Shown here piece after piece: positions 8,776 to 21,200 of a stretch of DNA of 64,000 bases. Positions within the stretch are counted from its first letter, which is position 1, and each line of letters begins with the position of its first letter. The position numbers were made by a program, and so were the translations under genes. Origin of the DNA: Capitulum mitella. Lineage: Eukaryota > Arthropoda > Thecostraca > Pollicipedomorpha > Pollicipedidae. The notes below the pieces were generated by a model. The model saw only the letters and a program-made list of their open reading frames with translations. It was not told the DNA's origin and did no database searches. The stretch covers positions 3,935,481 to 3,999,480 of the forward strand of contig CP099844.1 of NCBI GenBank assembly GCA_030062745.1, given 5' to 3'.

Positions 8776-11650
8776 TTCGAGGGTCCCTTTGATACAATTT
8801 TCCTTCCCCCTGGGCGGAATCCTGACTACGCCCCTGGTCCATTATGTCAGAGATTTGGTGCTGGCATTGCTACATTATGCGTGTGTGGGGGACAGGCAGA
8901 GCTGCTTTGGCAAGTGCTTGAGATAATGATTTCGTTCTCGTGTGATAGTCTGTAAGAGCTTTGTTACTAAGCGTCGAGTTATAATTGAATGTTGTGGAAG
9001 GAAACTGCCTTTCAACCGTTTAAAAATGTATTTATAATGATGCTGAATTTGTGATGTAAACGCAAACATAATAACAAGCAGAAGCTTGCATAATTCGCCA
9101 TTATGCAGGCTTCTGTTTATGTATGTTTATGTTTATGTCTAATTATGTACATGGATGCCCAATGGCAAAGACCTGAAAAATGGCAACTGATACAGACCTA
9201 AATAGAAAAAGCCATGCATTTTGGAGAACACAAGTGTGCACTAGCGCCAAAACCTGGGAAAAAGGTTTGCTTATTTAAATAAAAACTGGGCGATAGTAAA
9301 AAACACGAAATTCAGTTATTTTTTTCGGGATGGGGAAAGCAGGTAACCCAAATGAGGTCGGTTGTTGATCCGACAGAGCTTGCCCCCCCCCCCCCCAGTC
9401 GAAAATGCAATCCGCCGTCCCTACCCCCATAGAAATTTTGCTGATATACGGAAAGTCATAGGTAGACCCAACTTATTATTTTGTGTTACGTCTTAGTGGT
9501 ACTTTCAATCTTACCATGGAAATGGTTGTTTTTTTCGCCGTTTTTGCTGAGAATACGTTTTTCCCCAAGACATGGTTGTTTCCTGAATGATGAATTTTTG
9601 ATGGACGAGGAAAACTTATTTCCCAGGCTTCCAGGCAAAACAATTAACACTGGGTGAGGAAGTACGATCGGACAAAAACGGATCCTCCTCATGAGGCCCT
9701 GGGCCAAGCAAATACATTTTTAGATACCGTTTTAAAAAAGGATCTCATGGCAAACTAACTGTAAAAGCCCAAATAATTCCATTTTTGCCTGTTGTGTATT
9801 TCCAGGGACCATTGGGGTCCGGACGTGTCTGAGAGACCGTAGCTTTCCTTTGAAAAACGTTCCATCTTAAACCCGGGATTCGAAAATTATTTTAAACACT
9901 TCGCCCCTTTCCGGTCCATGCAGGGCGCTCCTTTAGGGGCGTCGAGGGCACCTAAAATCAGGAAGCGCCCATAGGCGGGCGCCGTTTCTCTCCGTGCCGG
10001 TATGCCGAAGCCATTAAGAACCTAGAGGCGCACAGTGATGGGCGCCTTCGGCGCCACAGAGCGGTCCCTAAAGAGCGGTTTCATTTCCCGATGGGGGCAC
10101 GTACCCCAGTGTCCCCTGTGGATCCGCCCCTGGCGGGTGTGTGAGATTTGTGATGTAGGACGGATATTGCATGAACCAATGTTGTAAGCATTTTTGCTGT
10201 GTCGGATCTGATCCATGGAAATGCGGCACTGGTGATGCGACAGATACCGGAAACTCCCGACTTATGGGCGTTTATGGACAAATCGACCAGACACCTACCA
10301 GAATTAACGCACCATAGTCTCAAAATTTGATAAACTTTGGTCCGGTGAGTTAGCTGTAGCGGGAATTTATATCTTCATTTTTCAGCTCGTTCTGATAAAC
10401 GGTTTTTGTGCAAGAGGAATTTTGAATTTTGGAATTTGATCGTTTTCGGCCCAGCCCATGGTGAAATAATGTGTATGATTTCAGTAACCAATGATCACAT
10501 TTTTTAAAACTGCGTATCGTTGCGATAAAGATGAGATGCTGCATCTTTCTGTTATTTGCATTTTGCAAAACATCTGCTTTTTATTTGGCCTTGAAACTTA
10601 TTTTCAGGGTCCAATTTTGAAGATGTGGCCAATGATTCCGATGAAACTTGTACAGTCAAAATGTTCTCCAAAGCATTTCGATTTGTATGAAGTCAAGAAA
10701 ATTACCCCATTTTTGTGTTTAATCTTGCACATTGCACGTCACCTTCGTGATGTTTTCATCAAAAACGTCCTTGTCAGGGATTTCCGACCTGGACGGGCAA
10801 AAAGTAGTATGAACGACCGAGAAAAAATGGTTTTGAACATCCGAAGCCATTTTATTCTTTCATTAACAAGCCACGCATGCCGTAATATCGGTGAATTCAT
10901 CGTCATCTGTCGGCCGATGCGAAGATGTCGTTAATATATTCCACGATAGATGGCCATGCCGCATGGCCTCCGCCCACAGAACAGGGAAGTGCGCCGCGGG
11001 GCAGTAAAGCGCTGAGGCTCAGGTCACACGAGCGGTAATCCGTCGCAGACATACCAACGCGGACTCGACGGACGAACGGAATGACGCCACCCAGATTTCG
11101 ATAGGGTCACACCTCGACGGACTCGACTGAAACTAGTCAGCTGACTGCGTTCAGCTGACCATAATCAGCAGTTTCGTTTGCTTACCTCTGCTTTGAGGTA
11201 CGAGATTTGAAAAGATTGTCGATTGGGCCCATTGGGGAGATTTTGTGTTTCTTTAAGCCCGCCCCGTACCAGTCGTCAGATCCACCTTTCCCGTGCCAGA
11301 GGGTGTCTGAACGTACACTCCCCTTCCAGCTCGCGAACCGTATCCATGGGAAAAATAAAAATACCGTTGCGCAGGGCCTTAAATTAGACCCTACTTTACA
11401 CAAAACCAATCAGTTATACTTAAAACATCTCACTGTCATTCGAAAATAAAAGTTTGTGGTTTTACAGCGCCCTTCCGCCCGTGCCAGACAGTAACAGGTG
11501 AAGTCTGCCTGCTGCTTCACTCTTTCAGCCCATCAGTACTAGCAGAAGAGGAGACTAGCAGCAAACTGTCTTCTTTGTTTTACAAGGCATAGTAATGAAC
11601 GCAATTTGCGAGAAGACATGACGGCGCTGTCTTGACACATATCCTTTGCA
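8776..11650. other. Long stretch without a recognisable gene
   Basis: It contains a hairpin at 9.08 kb, a 14-C run near 9.39 kb, and GGATCCGCCCCTGG at about 10.12 kb, which looks like another composite-element end. An open frame of 147 codons at 10,491-10,934 has no family resemblance and is not called. Confidence 0.5.
9077..9117. repeat. Short inverted repeat (18-bp stem, 5-base loop)
   Basis: AGCAGAAGCTTGCATAAT is complementary to ATTATGCAGGCTTCTGTT with two mismatched positions, around the loop TCGCC. It could be a MITE remnant or a foldback. The stem is shorter than a typical microRNA precursor. Confidence 0.6.
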
Positions 11651-14575
11651 ATGGACGAGACCTGGAGCACGCACCTCCACCCCTGATGTGTATATTTATA
11701 TGTCAAAACGTGTCAACATATTAAAAAATCATGCCTTTTCAACTTCTTAACCAAACTTTTTAGGCTCAAATAGGTCCATGAATCGAAGTAACTTTGAATG
11801 ACCTCAAGTGACGTTCATCCTCTAGAGTGCATTAAAGTGGTGCACATCAGGGCTATTTGAGGTGAAAAAGACAATTCATGCCATAAACGTACAAAAATGT
11901 TGTCCCAAAACGCTTACAGTTAACTCAAAAGCGAGACAAAAAAGGCAGAAAATAACTTTGATCGCGGCTTGACCACCAGTGAAGTGAATGAGGTTAACCA
12001 TTTTTTTTACTTATACTCATGATGCTGTGCAATAATTCTCTACCCCCGAAACGCAAATTTTAAGGAAGGAAAAATACAGAAAATGAAACTTGTAGGAAAT
12101 GGCTAGAAATTTCTTTGATCTCAGGTTATTGACCTAACTTTGTTGAGAAATTCCAAGATCGACGTTTTAAGGCCATTGGCTGGATACCGATGTACCAAAC
12201 TGAATTTGATATCTTTCATATGTTTGTTATAGCAATCTAAACTTCCTTTGACATGGGTCCCTTTAACCTGACCTAGGTCAGTGATCAGACCTAGTGATCA
12301 GACCAGGCCCAAAAATAATATTCGTCCAGGGTGTGCGCAATGGATGTGAGAAAACCTACGGAAAATTTGGCGGCTCAGCGTGCGGCCGTTCTCTGATTAT
12401 TCTGAAAAGGCTGAGAGGGTGTGTCCAAATACATCAGCTGCGTCAAGGATGCCCGCCGGGAGGAGGATGGAAAATTGGCCTCCCGAGTGAGAGAGCTAAG
12501 AAACGACCCAGAAGGCCCCGTCAGGTATTTCTGCATGCCGTGGAAAACATATGATATCATCTTGGGTCAGAAGTTTCCCGCAGTGCCTGTGGGCAGCTTG
12601 TGTCGGCTACAGTATTTTCGAAACAAATGGCCACCGGCCTTAATCTACGGGGCCAGAAACAATCACCGTATTCGTCTATGAAGAATATTTCAGTGATGAT
12701 ATGGTGACAAGCATATCATTTGCTCTCATTTCCATTCTTCTTCGTCCATTTTGGCACCCAAGCCGATTGGACTCGCCACGCCTCCAGCCTTATGTCCAGT
12801 CTGCGACGGCATCGACTGAAAATTTGGATTTTTTCAACTTTGCCGTCAGTTCCGTCGCGAACACACACACACACATACCGAATTTTTCTTGTACCTGTAT
12901 TTCTATTCAATCTTTATTCATGACAGTATCATGAGATAAGGTGACACGCATACTACAAACCATTTATACCTTCAATTTTTATGGCATTTTCGCCGGTAAT
13001 GAACAGCAATGCCCAGCGAGGGTATTTTCAACCAGTATGTCGTATATATGGTGTTCAACATAAAATGGGAATTTGGCTCGATTCAAAATATACTGAGAAC
13101 TTTTAGAGAACATTTTACCTTTTCACAATTTTGGAATCGCTGGCTACACCCTTAAAATTTGGCCTTGAAGACGGGTTTAAAGGTTAAAAAAAGAAACTTT
13201 AGGAAATGCGAATATCAGAATATTGTAGCATTTTTTCCTCATCTTAACGATATCCATTTGTTTAAGTCTAATCAGTAGATTATTCAATCATTTAAGTCTA
13301 ATAATTAGTTACTGAAAAATGCACATTATCTCTCTGGTGGTCAAAACGTATCAAATTAAAAAAAGCCAAATTGTTCTAGCGCAAGAACCGCTTGTTAGAC
13401 CAAGCTCGGAAATGGAAATCTGACATTCCAGTCACAGATTAACCCCTGAACAAAATTTCATCACAGTTTGAGGCTATGATGTGTTATCCCCTGCACGATC
13501 TCGCGTGGAATGCCCCTTAAATACGTCAAAAGTGTGACCTAGGTTTACCTTGTTTCACCCTATTATTATAGCTGTAGGCTTGATATGTATCCTAAACACA
13601 TTTTGGGAATAATCTAGCCAAAGCAGTCTTTCGCAATGAGAAAAAAACGCTATTCCTTCCCTTAGAAAAGGATGAATATTTCCTTTCGTTTTCAGTCTGG
13701 TGTGAAATGGTCATATCTCGCCTCGAATTTATTTTTTAACTGCTAAAAGGCTAATAATACCCTTTTTCAGTCTAAGCTCTTAGGAGGCACTTAAACGACT
13801 TGATTACCACGGTTTTCCGCTCAGAAATGTAAACAGGTGATTTGACCTAAGACGACCTATGATAACCCAGACATTCACCTGATTGTAATAAATCCGGCGA
13901 TTTTCTCTAGTTTTGACAAAGCCTGTCCAACGGTATTTTAACGGTGTTTTTACGGTTCTCGAGATCTTCGGGGGTCATGATTCCTCCAGATCGGTGAATG
14001 CGGATCCGGAGGCCCAACCGGCAAGGGCTAATATTCGGTAGCCATTTCATTCTGAAAGTGCAGCCGATCTTGTCAGTTTCCTCGGGCGTCTCTGATATAA
14101 CTCTGTATTGCCGTTTTACCTTGTCAGGCCATGCCATTTCAATGAGAGATAACTAACTAGGTTTCATGACAAAACCACACTTCTGTATTCTCGTGTGCAA
14201 TTCATATTTTTTTCGGAAAAGTTGCGCGCAGTTTCTATTCTTTACCGGAAAAATACAGGTATGGACTGTGTAAATGTCAGGAAAGTAGGTCAGCTAAGGT
14301 GGTCTCAGATGCAAAGATGACGAGTCGTAATAAACGATCTGACACATTTTCGGAGTTCTGGTAAAGTCCAGCACAAAGAAAGAAGTGACTGATTATTTGT
14401 TAGTGACGGAACCCTTCCTTCTGCTGGGAGACCTGTAGAACTTTTCGGGACATGACCATCTATGAAGATGACCGACTCACTCGATGCAGACGCGCGTCGG
14501 TGACCGATGCAGCATGGTCTGGCTGACCAAAAACGACAGGGCAAAACAAAGACGAGTTGAATAGCAAAGCGACAC
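11651..14575. other. Intergenic repeat-like sequence rich in GACCT/AGGTC
   Basis: No gene is seen. Several AGGTCA half-sites occur, including the perfect 12-base palindrome TGACCTAGGTCA at 12,269-12,280. The style resembles the interiors of the TTAA MITEs, so old non-autonomous element remnants are likely, but no ends were found. Confidence 0.45.
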
Positions 14576-14579
14576 GGTC

Positions 14580-14965
14580 CATTTATCATCCGTCCTGAGC
14601 CCCTCTTCGCGGCGGGATCTCGACAGCGCGGACGCGCAGCTCGATAAGGCAGACTGATGAACGCCATAAACACGCGCGGACACGAGCGGCCGGCCGATTT
14701 CTGCGTGCCGAAAAATGGCCGCCCGTTCGGCTGCGGCGGAGGCGGCGCGATACGGCTGCGATTCGGCGCAACATGCGGGTCCCGCGGGACCGCCGTCTGC
14801 CGAAGCCGAGCCGTTCGCAGACGGCGCCGCCGACTCCGACCGAGAAAATTCAGCGCCCGTCGGAGAATCGGCGCGTAGGCCTCCGGACATGTGCCGACTC
14901 GGAGACGGCGGATGCCCTGGGGCTCTGTCACTTCGTGTTCGGTTTGAGAACAAGATCAAGTAACA
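14580..14965. promoter_or_regulatory. CpG-rich island, possible first exon or promoter
   Basis: GC and CpG content rise sharply compared with the AT-richer flanks. Open frames exist on both strands. On the plus strand an ATG at 14,715 sits in a good context (AAAATGG) and opens 82 codons of Ala/Glu/Asp/Arg-rich protein; on the minus strand longer frames overlap. I recognise no domain. In this GC-rich setting chance open frames are common, so this is recorded as an island and not as a gene. Confidence 0.4.
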
Positions 14966-16250
14966 GCACGTGGACTCTCCACCAAAAATACAGAGAATGA
15001 TGGCCATAAGCTTGCGAGAAACGACGACATTGCGACAGTGCTATTGTGGTGAATCCAGGTACAGAAGTCAAAGGTTTACATATCAGTTGAACTAGTGAGA
15101 AAATTTAGAAATCAGTTTATGCTGGACGCTTCCATTAAGAGAGTTAATGGCCATCGAATATATAAAACGTTCCTCGCATGCAACTTACAGTCCACTCAAG
15201 CGCTCACCGCTATGTTTACAGGGAGAGAACCGTTATTCCTTCGCCTGAGACACTGGCCATATTCTGTGCCGTTTTTTAGTCTTCTCCCGTGCACCTCCTT
15301 TCATCAACACATTCAAAGAATACAAAAAAAGGTACGGGAAGAGTCATGTTTTGCTTCTAGAGCCGTTTCCTTTTCTGTGTTGGCTATGACATTGCCCACG
15401 TGGCAAGTCCAGGAGCAGTCAAAAGATGCCCCTTTGGTATTTTGTGGGATAACGTTTGAAAAGAATACAGTATATGTAGGCTATCGAAGAGCCAAAACGC
15501 ATTATAATTGTTGAAATGTTTGTCGCTTTCCCAGCCAAAGTATCCGTGGTAGTTTCCAGCCTTGCGGTCTGTTTTCAACCTCTTTGTCTGTCGTTTCATG
15601 GTGAAACTTCTCAGACTGGTCCGGCTTATTATTCAACAAAATACGTTTACCAGTTAGCCGACCAGAATCGACAACAATGCGTAACTCGCAACACACGGAT
15701 TTTAAGTGAAACTCCAGATAAATCCACTCTGGAAATAAAACATCCGCCTATACTTATCAGCTGCATTCATCCCCAAAATTCGCTAAACGCGCTGCAATGT
15801 CTTAGTTACATTATTAACCCCGCAAAACCGATCTATCCGCTCCTACATCGCTTTCGACACCACATCGCCTAACTCTACGAAATCCTAACCCAGCCCTTCC
15901 AATGTCTAAGTTACAGTGGACTCCCCGCTAGTATCGTAACCATTGCTCCGCACGCACTGCATCTGCTCTTCGCACATGCGCAATTGCAGCAAAGTGAATG
16001 GCCATTTGTGAAACGTGTTAACAAAGGGCCTTGTATATACCCCGTATTCATAGATACACATCCTCCGTCTCTCATTTTTCCACTTCCATTGCACTTTTGT
16101 TAAATACACGGTCTAAAGAACTCATACCGACCCATTGTAATAAGTACCAACTGACATTGTGATAAACAACACCAGCTGGGCAACGTAAATACGGTAAACA
16201 ATGTTCTATTTTCGCATTACGACATTTATTAAAAAATACTGCACGTCACA
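14966..16250. other. Unassigned intergenic segment
   Basis: Overlapping frames of 120-140 codons near 15.1-15.9 kb show no domain or repeat family. Nothing is called. Confidence 0.5.
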
Positions 16251-16345
16251 CACGTCATCCCCCCACACACATGCGCATAATACGCACACGCAAACGCACA
16301 ATCACACGCACACGTATACACACACACGCACGCACGCACAGAAGG

Positions 16346-16381
<36 letters not shown>

Positions 16382-16452
16382 ATATATATGTATGTGTGTG
16401 TGTGTGCGTTTGTTCGTGTGCGCGCGTGTGTGTGTACGTGTGTATGTGTGTA
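16251..16452. repeat. Composite microsatellite (CA)n-(TA)n-(TG)n
   Basis: CA/CG-type dinucleotides run into a (TA)n block at about 16,346-16,367 and then (TG)n. Because CA and TG tracts are complementary around a TA centre, the whole tract is self-complementary. The long open frames here on both strands are artefacts of the repeat. Confidence 0.9.
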
Positions 16453-16825
16453 CCTTATCGGCCTGAGCGGACTTGAGCAGCTAAGACGTCCGTGGACCCC
16501 TGACCACCACCGGTCCGATATCGAGCCGAACATGTTCGGAGGCATGGCAGTTAGCTAGCGTTTTTGATCCGGCTATTTTCGAGGTATTCCGAGCACTGAG
16601 GCTGGCTGAGGCCAACGGTATTTTTCTGGTGGAACTGATGAGGGCATCGTAGTTTTGCCTCCAGGAAGCCGTATCGCGATTCGAATTGCGGAACAGTTGT
16701 TCAAAGATGTAACTCAGGCCAAAAGGCAAGAAGGGGGTTTTACTTCCTTGACTATCGTTGACGTGCTCACAGGAAAATCAACGGACGTTTAGGCAACTCC
16801 ATCTTGTACGGAGGTCCCGAAAGCT

Positions 16826-18549
16826 TTAACCCTCGCCAGACGTAAGGATTTCCACGCACGCGCCCAATGAGAGTGGGGAGGGGGGATGGAACGGGTTATG
16901 TCACCCTGTCTTTGCCCATCTCGTTCCTATTTGGGATAGATCTACAAATCAGAAGCAAAAACAAGCGTGTAACCCACCATCTTCAGATTCTACTGGTGTC
17001 TGATAAGTGGAATATTATGTCATTTGCAGTCTAAACCGTCATCATGGTGGTTTGTAGGAGACGGGTCTGCAGGCCACGCTTTTATAGCGGCTTGGTCATG
17101 AAACAGATCAAATGTTGTATTTAGTGACTGATTTTTTCTTCGTGTCAAAGCCAGGCAGACAAAAGATGAAATACAGTTATCATTTTTTATGATGTGGCTG
17201 GTGCCAGACATTATGTTTTGTAACCACACAGTAAAATTCTGATCACCGAGTGGAGTAAAAATAGTTGTCTACTGCAATCAGCGCCAAAAATTGCCCTCAG
17301 ACCGGCCTAAATGCCTTTTAAAGTCAAAAAAGGTCATCGGCCCATTTGACCTTGGAAATATCACTGATTTTAAAGCTCGATATGGTGTCAAGCATACGCT
17401 AAACCAGCTTTGATCAAAGACTGACCTTTTATCTCGACAGATTCCTAAGCGAGAAGCCAAAAACTATCCCAGATCCAGAATATCATATTGCAAGGTCTCA
17501 AAAATGATCAGGGACACAGTCAGAATTTTCTTAAAGGGGGGGGGCGGAGCTCAGTGTAAACTGAAATCATACGAAAACCGTCTGCAGGGAAGACGATGTA
17601 CAATGGTTTTCGCAAAAACTGCGGGCCTAAAGGGGGTTCGGGCCCTCCTGTGGAAAAACAGACGAGAAGTGGCAGAAGCATCAGGCGCCCCAAGAAGCTA
17701 GATTTGTAACGGCTGTAATTTAGTGGTGGGTTGGGGAGGCGCGTCGCATTTGTATTTTTTTGTCGATCCATTTAGAGGAACATATGGTACAATAAAAACA
17801 GAATTTCCGTTTTCAAGGCAAAATAGTGGATAAGATAATCGTTAAAATAATAAGTTAAAGTTTGATTTAGCTTTCCGATGTTTCTTCTCACAACGGAAAG
17901 TACAATTTTGATCTGTGATTGCTGACCTTGACCCAACCTTGACCTGAGTTAACCTCAGACTGGACCTTCCAGACCAATGTCACTTGACCTCGTGAACTCG
18001 TGGCGGTCGTTGTTAGATTCTGGTGCTTTGATGAAATGAGGAGTGATCAGTGAGGCAGAACTTTACCTCTCTTTAGCCTTTTTTGTCTCCTCCCGTAATC
18101 TCACCAGTCCTGCTTCTGGCGGACTTTGACTGTTTTGAGGGCTTATCCTTACCTTTTTTCTCCCTAACTTTGTGACTTTTACCTTCTCCTCTAGCTATTT
18201 CTTCAAATCATTAAGGTAAGTTGGTCCAGACCAGCGCTTATGGTCGCATATTTACGATCACCCTCCTTGGCTGTGCTTGTGACAATGATGTTATGTTAAC
18301 TCAGTAATTTGACATGACCTGGCAAATTAACCTAGTTTTTTAACAAAAAAAACCTAGTTTAAGGCAAAGATGTGGAAAGTGTCTAGAAAATGACCTCGCA
18401 ATGTCTGAAGAATAATACTATGGCCTGGATAGGTTATAATAACATGCAGGAACGACCGGGTAGGTTGTTAACGCTGGTCGTTCGCCAGCAACCTCAGAAA
18501 AACCTCATGCAGGGTGATGGCAACGAAACCCACGTCTAGCGAGGGCCAA
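16826..18549. mobile_element. Possible 1.7-kb element with terminal inverted repeats
   Basis: The left end is TTAA followed by CCCTCGCCAGACGT (16,830-16,843). The right end is ACGTCTAGCGAGGG (18,532-18,545), a 14-base inverted repeat with one mismatch. The right flank is CCAA where TTAA would be expected. No transposase is visible inside, and a 150-180 bp MITE lies within it. Related tips are seen at 30-43 and near 61.75 kb. It may be a second TTAA-targeting family, with moderate certainty at best. Confidence 0.45.
17516..17690 (+). mobile_element. Short G-run MITE, copy 1 (partial right end)
   Basis: It begins CAGAATTTTCTTAAAGGGG and contains AATCATACGAAAACCG, ACGATGTACAATGG and GGCCTAAAGGGGG. 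These blocks recur in the elements at 29.8 kb and 55.9 kb, where both GCAGCCA-type ends are clear. The right tip is unclear here. Confidence 0.65.
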
Positions 18550-19245
18550 GGAACGGTCGTTCATTTAAACCACATTTTAACTTTGGATCCGGAACCAATC
18601 GTGTTTAACAGTTGAATGAATGGGAGTCGATTTCGTTTCGTCGTGAATGTTCCTCTGGCGGAAGCGCAGCACACTATAGCTTTGCGTTCGGGATATAGAT
18701 GTCAGTGTACTGGAAACCGATCCCTGTTCATATCGATACGACAATGTAAAACGAGACGGTTGGTTGATTTGCCATCAAATCGTTTTACTAACGTGCCAGA
18801 TGTAAAAGTAAGTTTACCGAGATGCATCGGGAAAGAAACAGTTGTCGTTTCCTGAATCTTCGCAGTGTCTGCGGTTCATTACAGAATCGCCTGTTTTGAT
18901 TTGCCTTTTTGCACGGAAGCCCAGAAATATAAACTGATGCTGTTTTTTATGCATCCATCCTACATCTTATGCATTTCCTTTAAACTTCGATTACCTCTGA
19001 TCACTGAACTGGACCACAGGTCAGAGAAGGTCATATTTCAAAAAGTGCAAAGTGACGGAAAACTTTGAGAAATTCATAGCTGGCATGGAGCTTGCCACAT
19101 TGCCGAAACACATGATTATAATAAATATGCTATCCTGCCTCTTTTCTTCGAAATTATTGGTTTGGGTGCAATAAAATGTTTCGCGTTTTTACATTCGTCG
19201 TTGATATTGTAGGTAAAGTTCAGCTGACTGGCATTTCAGTATAGA
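18550..19245. other. Unassigned intergenic segment
   Basis: No gene or repeat family is recognised. A 79-codon frame at 18.6 kb has no resemblance to known domains. Confidence 0.5.
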
Positions 19246-19939
19246 TGTAGCAGATTTCTTACTGCCTGAGTAATAGTTCAACTAGTGACGACCTCGCTCG
19301 TGCCAGTCTTTCTCGCGAGGCAACCAAAGAGAAAATTCTCAAGTCCAGCCTCTATTCATTTCAGTCATTCACCAGACACCTACACAGGCACTCACACTAT
19401 ACAGAGACCCTTCCACTATGCGTTCAGAATCACAAGAACCTTCACGACGACGAGCGGTGCGCTGTTTATACTCCCTTCAGACGGAAATGATCCGGGCCAG
19501 GAGGTACAGAAATGACGTGATGTCAACCAGTGAGAAGCGGAATGTAATCAACCGAGGAACGTAAACCGGTAGCGTAAGGAGTTCTAAACCGATCAGAGTT
19601 GGCGGTACCGTAGAGCGATTCCAAGAAACACCACATACTAATCGCATGGTTTGTCCCTTACCCTTAAGTTTTCACGGGAAGTATTGAGTCACATTACTGA
19701 TATGTAATGTGACTCGAATGTCATAAGAATGTCATTTAGCATAACAGTCTCATTGTTGAAAGTGAGACGACCTTGGGCATCCCAGACGTCTTTGTCTGAG
19801 AACGTCGAATTCGGCCTTGAATGGCTGAACAGTGGGACCGTTCTGTAGACTGAGATATTTATAGGAACTCTTTCGAATCTCACTCCAGACTTGTTTGGAA
19901 GTTAGGAAATGTGTTGGTTAGGAAATTAGTTTTGTTACG
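19246..19939 (-). mobile_element. Solo LTR, family copy 1 (fossil)
   Basis: It aligns with segments at 48.5 and 63.1 kb and, more loosely, 27.7 kb. Ends are TGTAGCAG on the plus strand and the complement of a TGTAACA-type start. Shared landmarks are TTCAACTAGTGACGACCTC, a TATA-like block, two CCAAT boxes, TGACGTGATGTCA and GGGACCGTTCT. Flanks ATAGA and AAAGA may be an imperfect target duplication. No internal coding region adjoins it. I infer a minus-strand LTR because TATAAATA follows the CCAAT boxes in that direction. It looks old. Confidence 0.6.
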
Positions 19940-20930
19940 AAAGATAATGTTTTCTTTGCGCTGTGAAATTCATCTGATGACCTGTCACCTGAGGTCAGAG
20001 CACGTTTCCAACGGGACTTTCAGGTTGCAGTCGAATACACTGGTTAGTATACAATCCCGGAATGGTTATCTGTAGAAGACTGTGCCTTGAAAACCCTAAT
20101 AATTGGTAAGAACCATAAGCAGCGGAGCGGGGGTGCACGAGACACAGTGACCCCCCCCCCCCTTAGCTGGCGAAATTTTACATTAACCTTATGGCACTGC
20201 ATGGAAAGAAATAGCTCGAAAAATAGCCGGTGCCCCCTTGCCGGCACACGTTCCTCCCCTAGTGGTAAGACTCATACTTGCCAAGATGAGTCACGTTATT
20301 TGACGCAAGATGACCTGTTTCGAACTTTTGAAACATACTGCTCATTTCCTATGCTCTGACCTTCCGAGACCACAGGTGATCAGAACTGCACTATGCTATT
20401 TTTCATTTTTCATTGCTTTATGTTTCTTTTTCTGTCGTTTTGTAGTTTCATAAACACCCCGTTCTGTCGAGGAAATGAATTTCCATTAAACATCGAGCTT
20501 TTACATTATGGTCGTGCCTATCATTGCGCGCCAAACTGAACTAAGTGAAGAAGAAAATGTTTTCGGAAATAAATGTCATGAGGTAACAGGAGCATTGCAA
20601 GAATAGTTTTTATGATATTTCGTGCGTGATCAAAGGCAGTGAACCGACAGACACCAAAAGCTCACGACTAGTAGGCATTGCAGCTTTGACTTACGTTGAC
20701 ATTGTTTCACCTTACAACGCTGTGGCGCATTTTCGTGGCATTAGGTCTTAACATCGTGCAAACAATGCTAGAAGTGGTCCGCGTATGACTGCGTCCATCT
20801 GCCTAATCATACAGCTTAAACTCGAGACCCCCATTGGCGAACAATGTAGAGCATAGTTTGAAGCATCTCCGATACGATTTCGGCTTCTCTTCTGTAAATA
20901 CCCTGGTCACTTATGTTGCCTGCATTAAAT
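19940..20930. other. Intergenic segment with a C-run hairpin-type repeat
   Basis: No gene is seen. Around 20.11-20.25 kb a GCGGGGGTGC block and a C-run with GTGCCCCC suggest a short G-run MITE. The ends are not resolved. Confidence 0.4.
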
Positions 20931-20934
20931 ATGA

Positions 20935-21200
20935 CAAAATAACCCCGTTTAGCTGCGCCTCCGGGCAATGGACCGACCGCGAAGGCCGACCCGGAGCCGT
21001 CATGCTGGCCGCCTGCTGCGGCGGTCGGCCGTCGGCTCGGCCGCCTGTCTTCGCCGACGGTCCGCGGCGTCGCCAGCTGCCGCAGCCGCCGCTCGTGTGG
21101 TTGGTCGGAGGGAGACGAACAGCACCCGCCGGCGGGTGACGGAGACGGCGGATGGGTGGGGCGGCACTGGTGATTGATGTCCGCCAGTCGCGTTCGGCTG
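20935..21200. promoter_or_regulatory. CpG-rich island
   Basis: A sharply bounded GC/CpG-rich block with open frames on both strands (about 100 codons on plus, over 120 on minus) but no recognisable domain. It could be a promoter or first exon. The translations are low-complexity Arg/Ala/Pro, as expected from base composition alone. Confidence 0.4.

Noticed and set aside
10491-10934. 147-codon plus-strand frame
   Set aside because: No domain, no codon-use contrast with its flanks and no splice context; probably chance.
14305-15007. Overlapping minus-strand frames of 176 and 208 codons over the 14.7-kb island
   Set aside because: GC-rich DNA gives long chance frames; there is no recognisable domain on either strand.
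16201-16558. Frames of about 95 codons rich in His, Thr, Cys and Val
   Set aside because: They are translations of the CA/TA/TG microsatellite.
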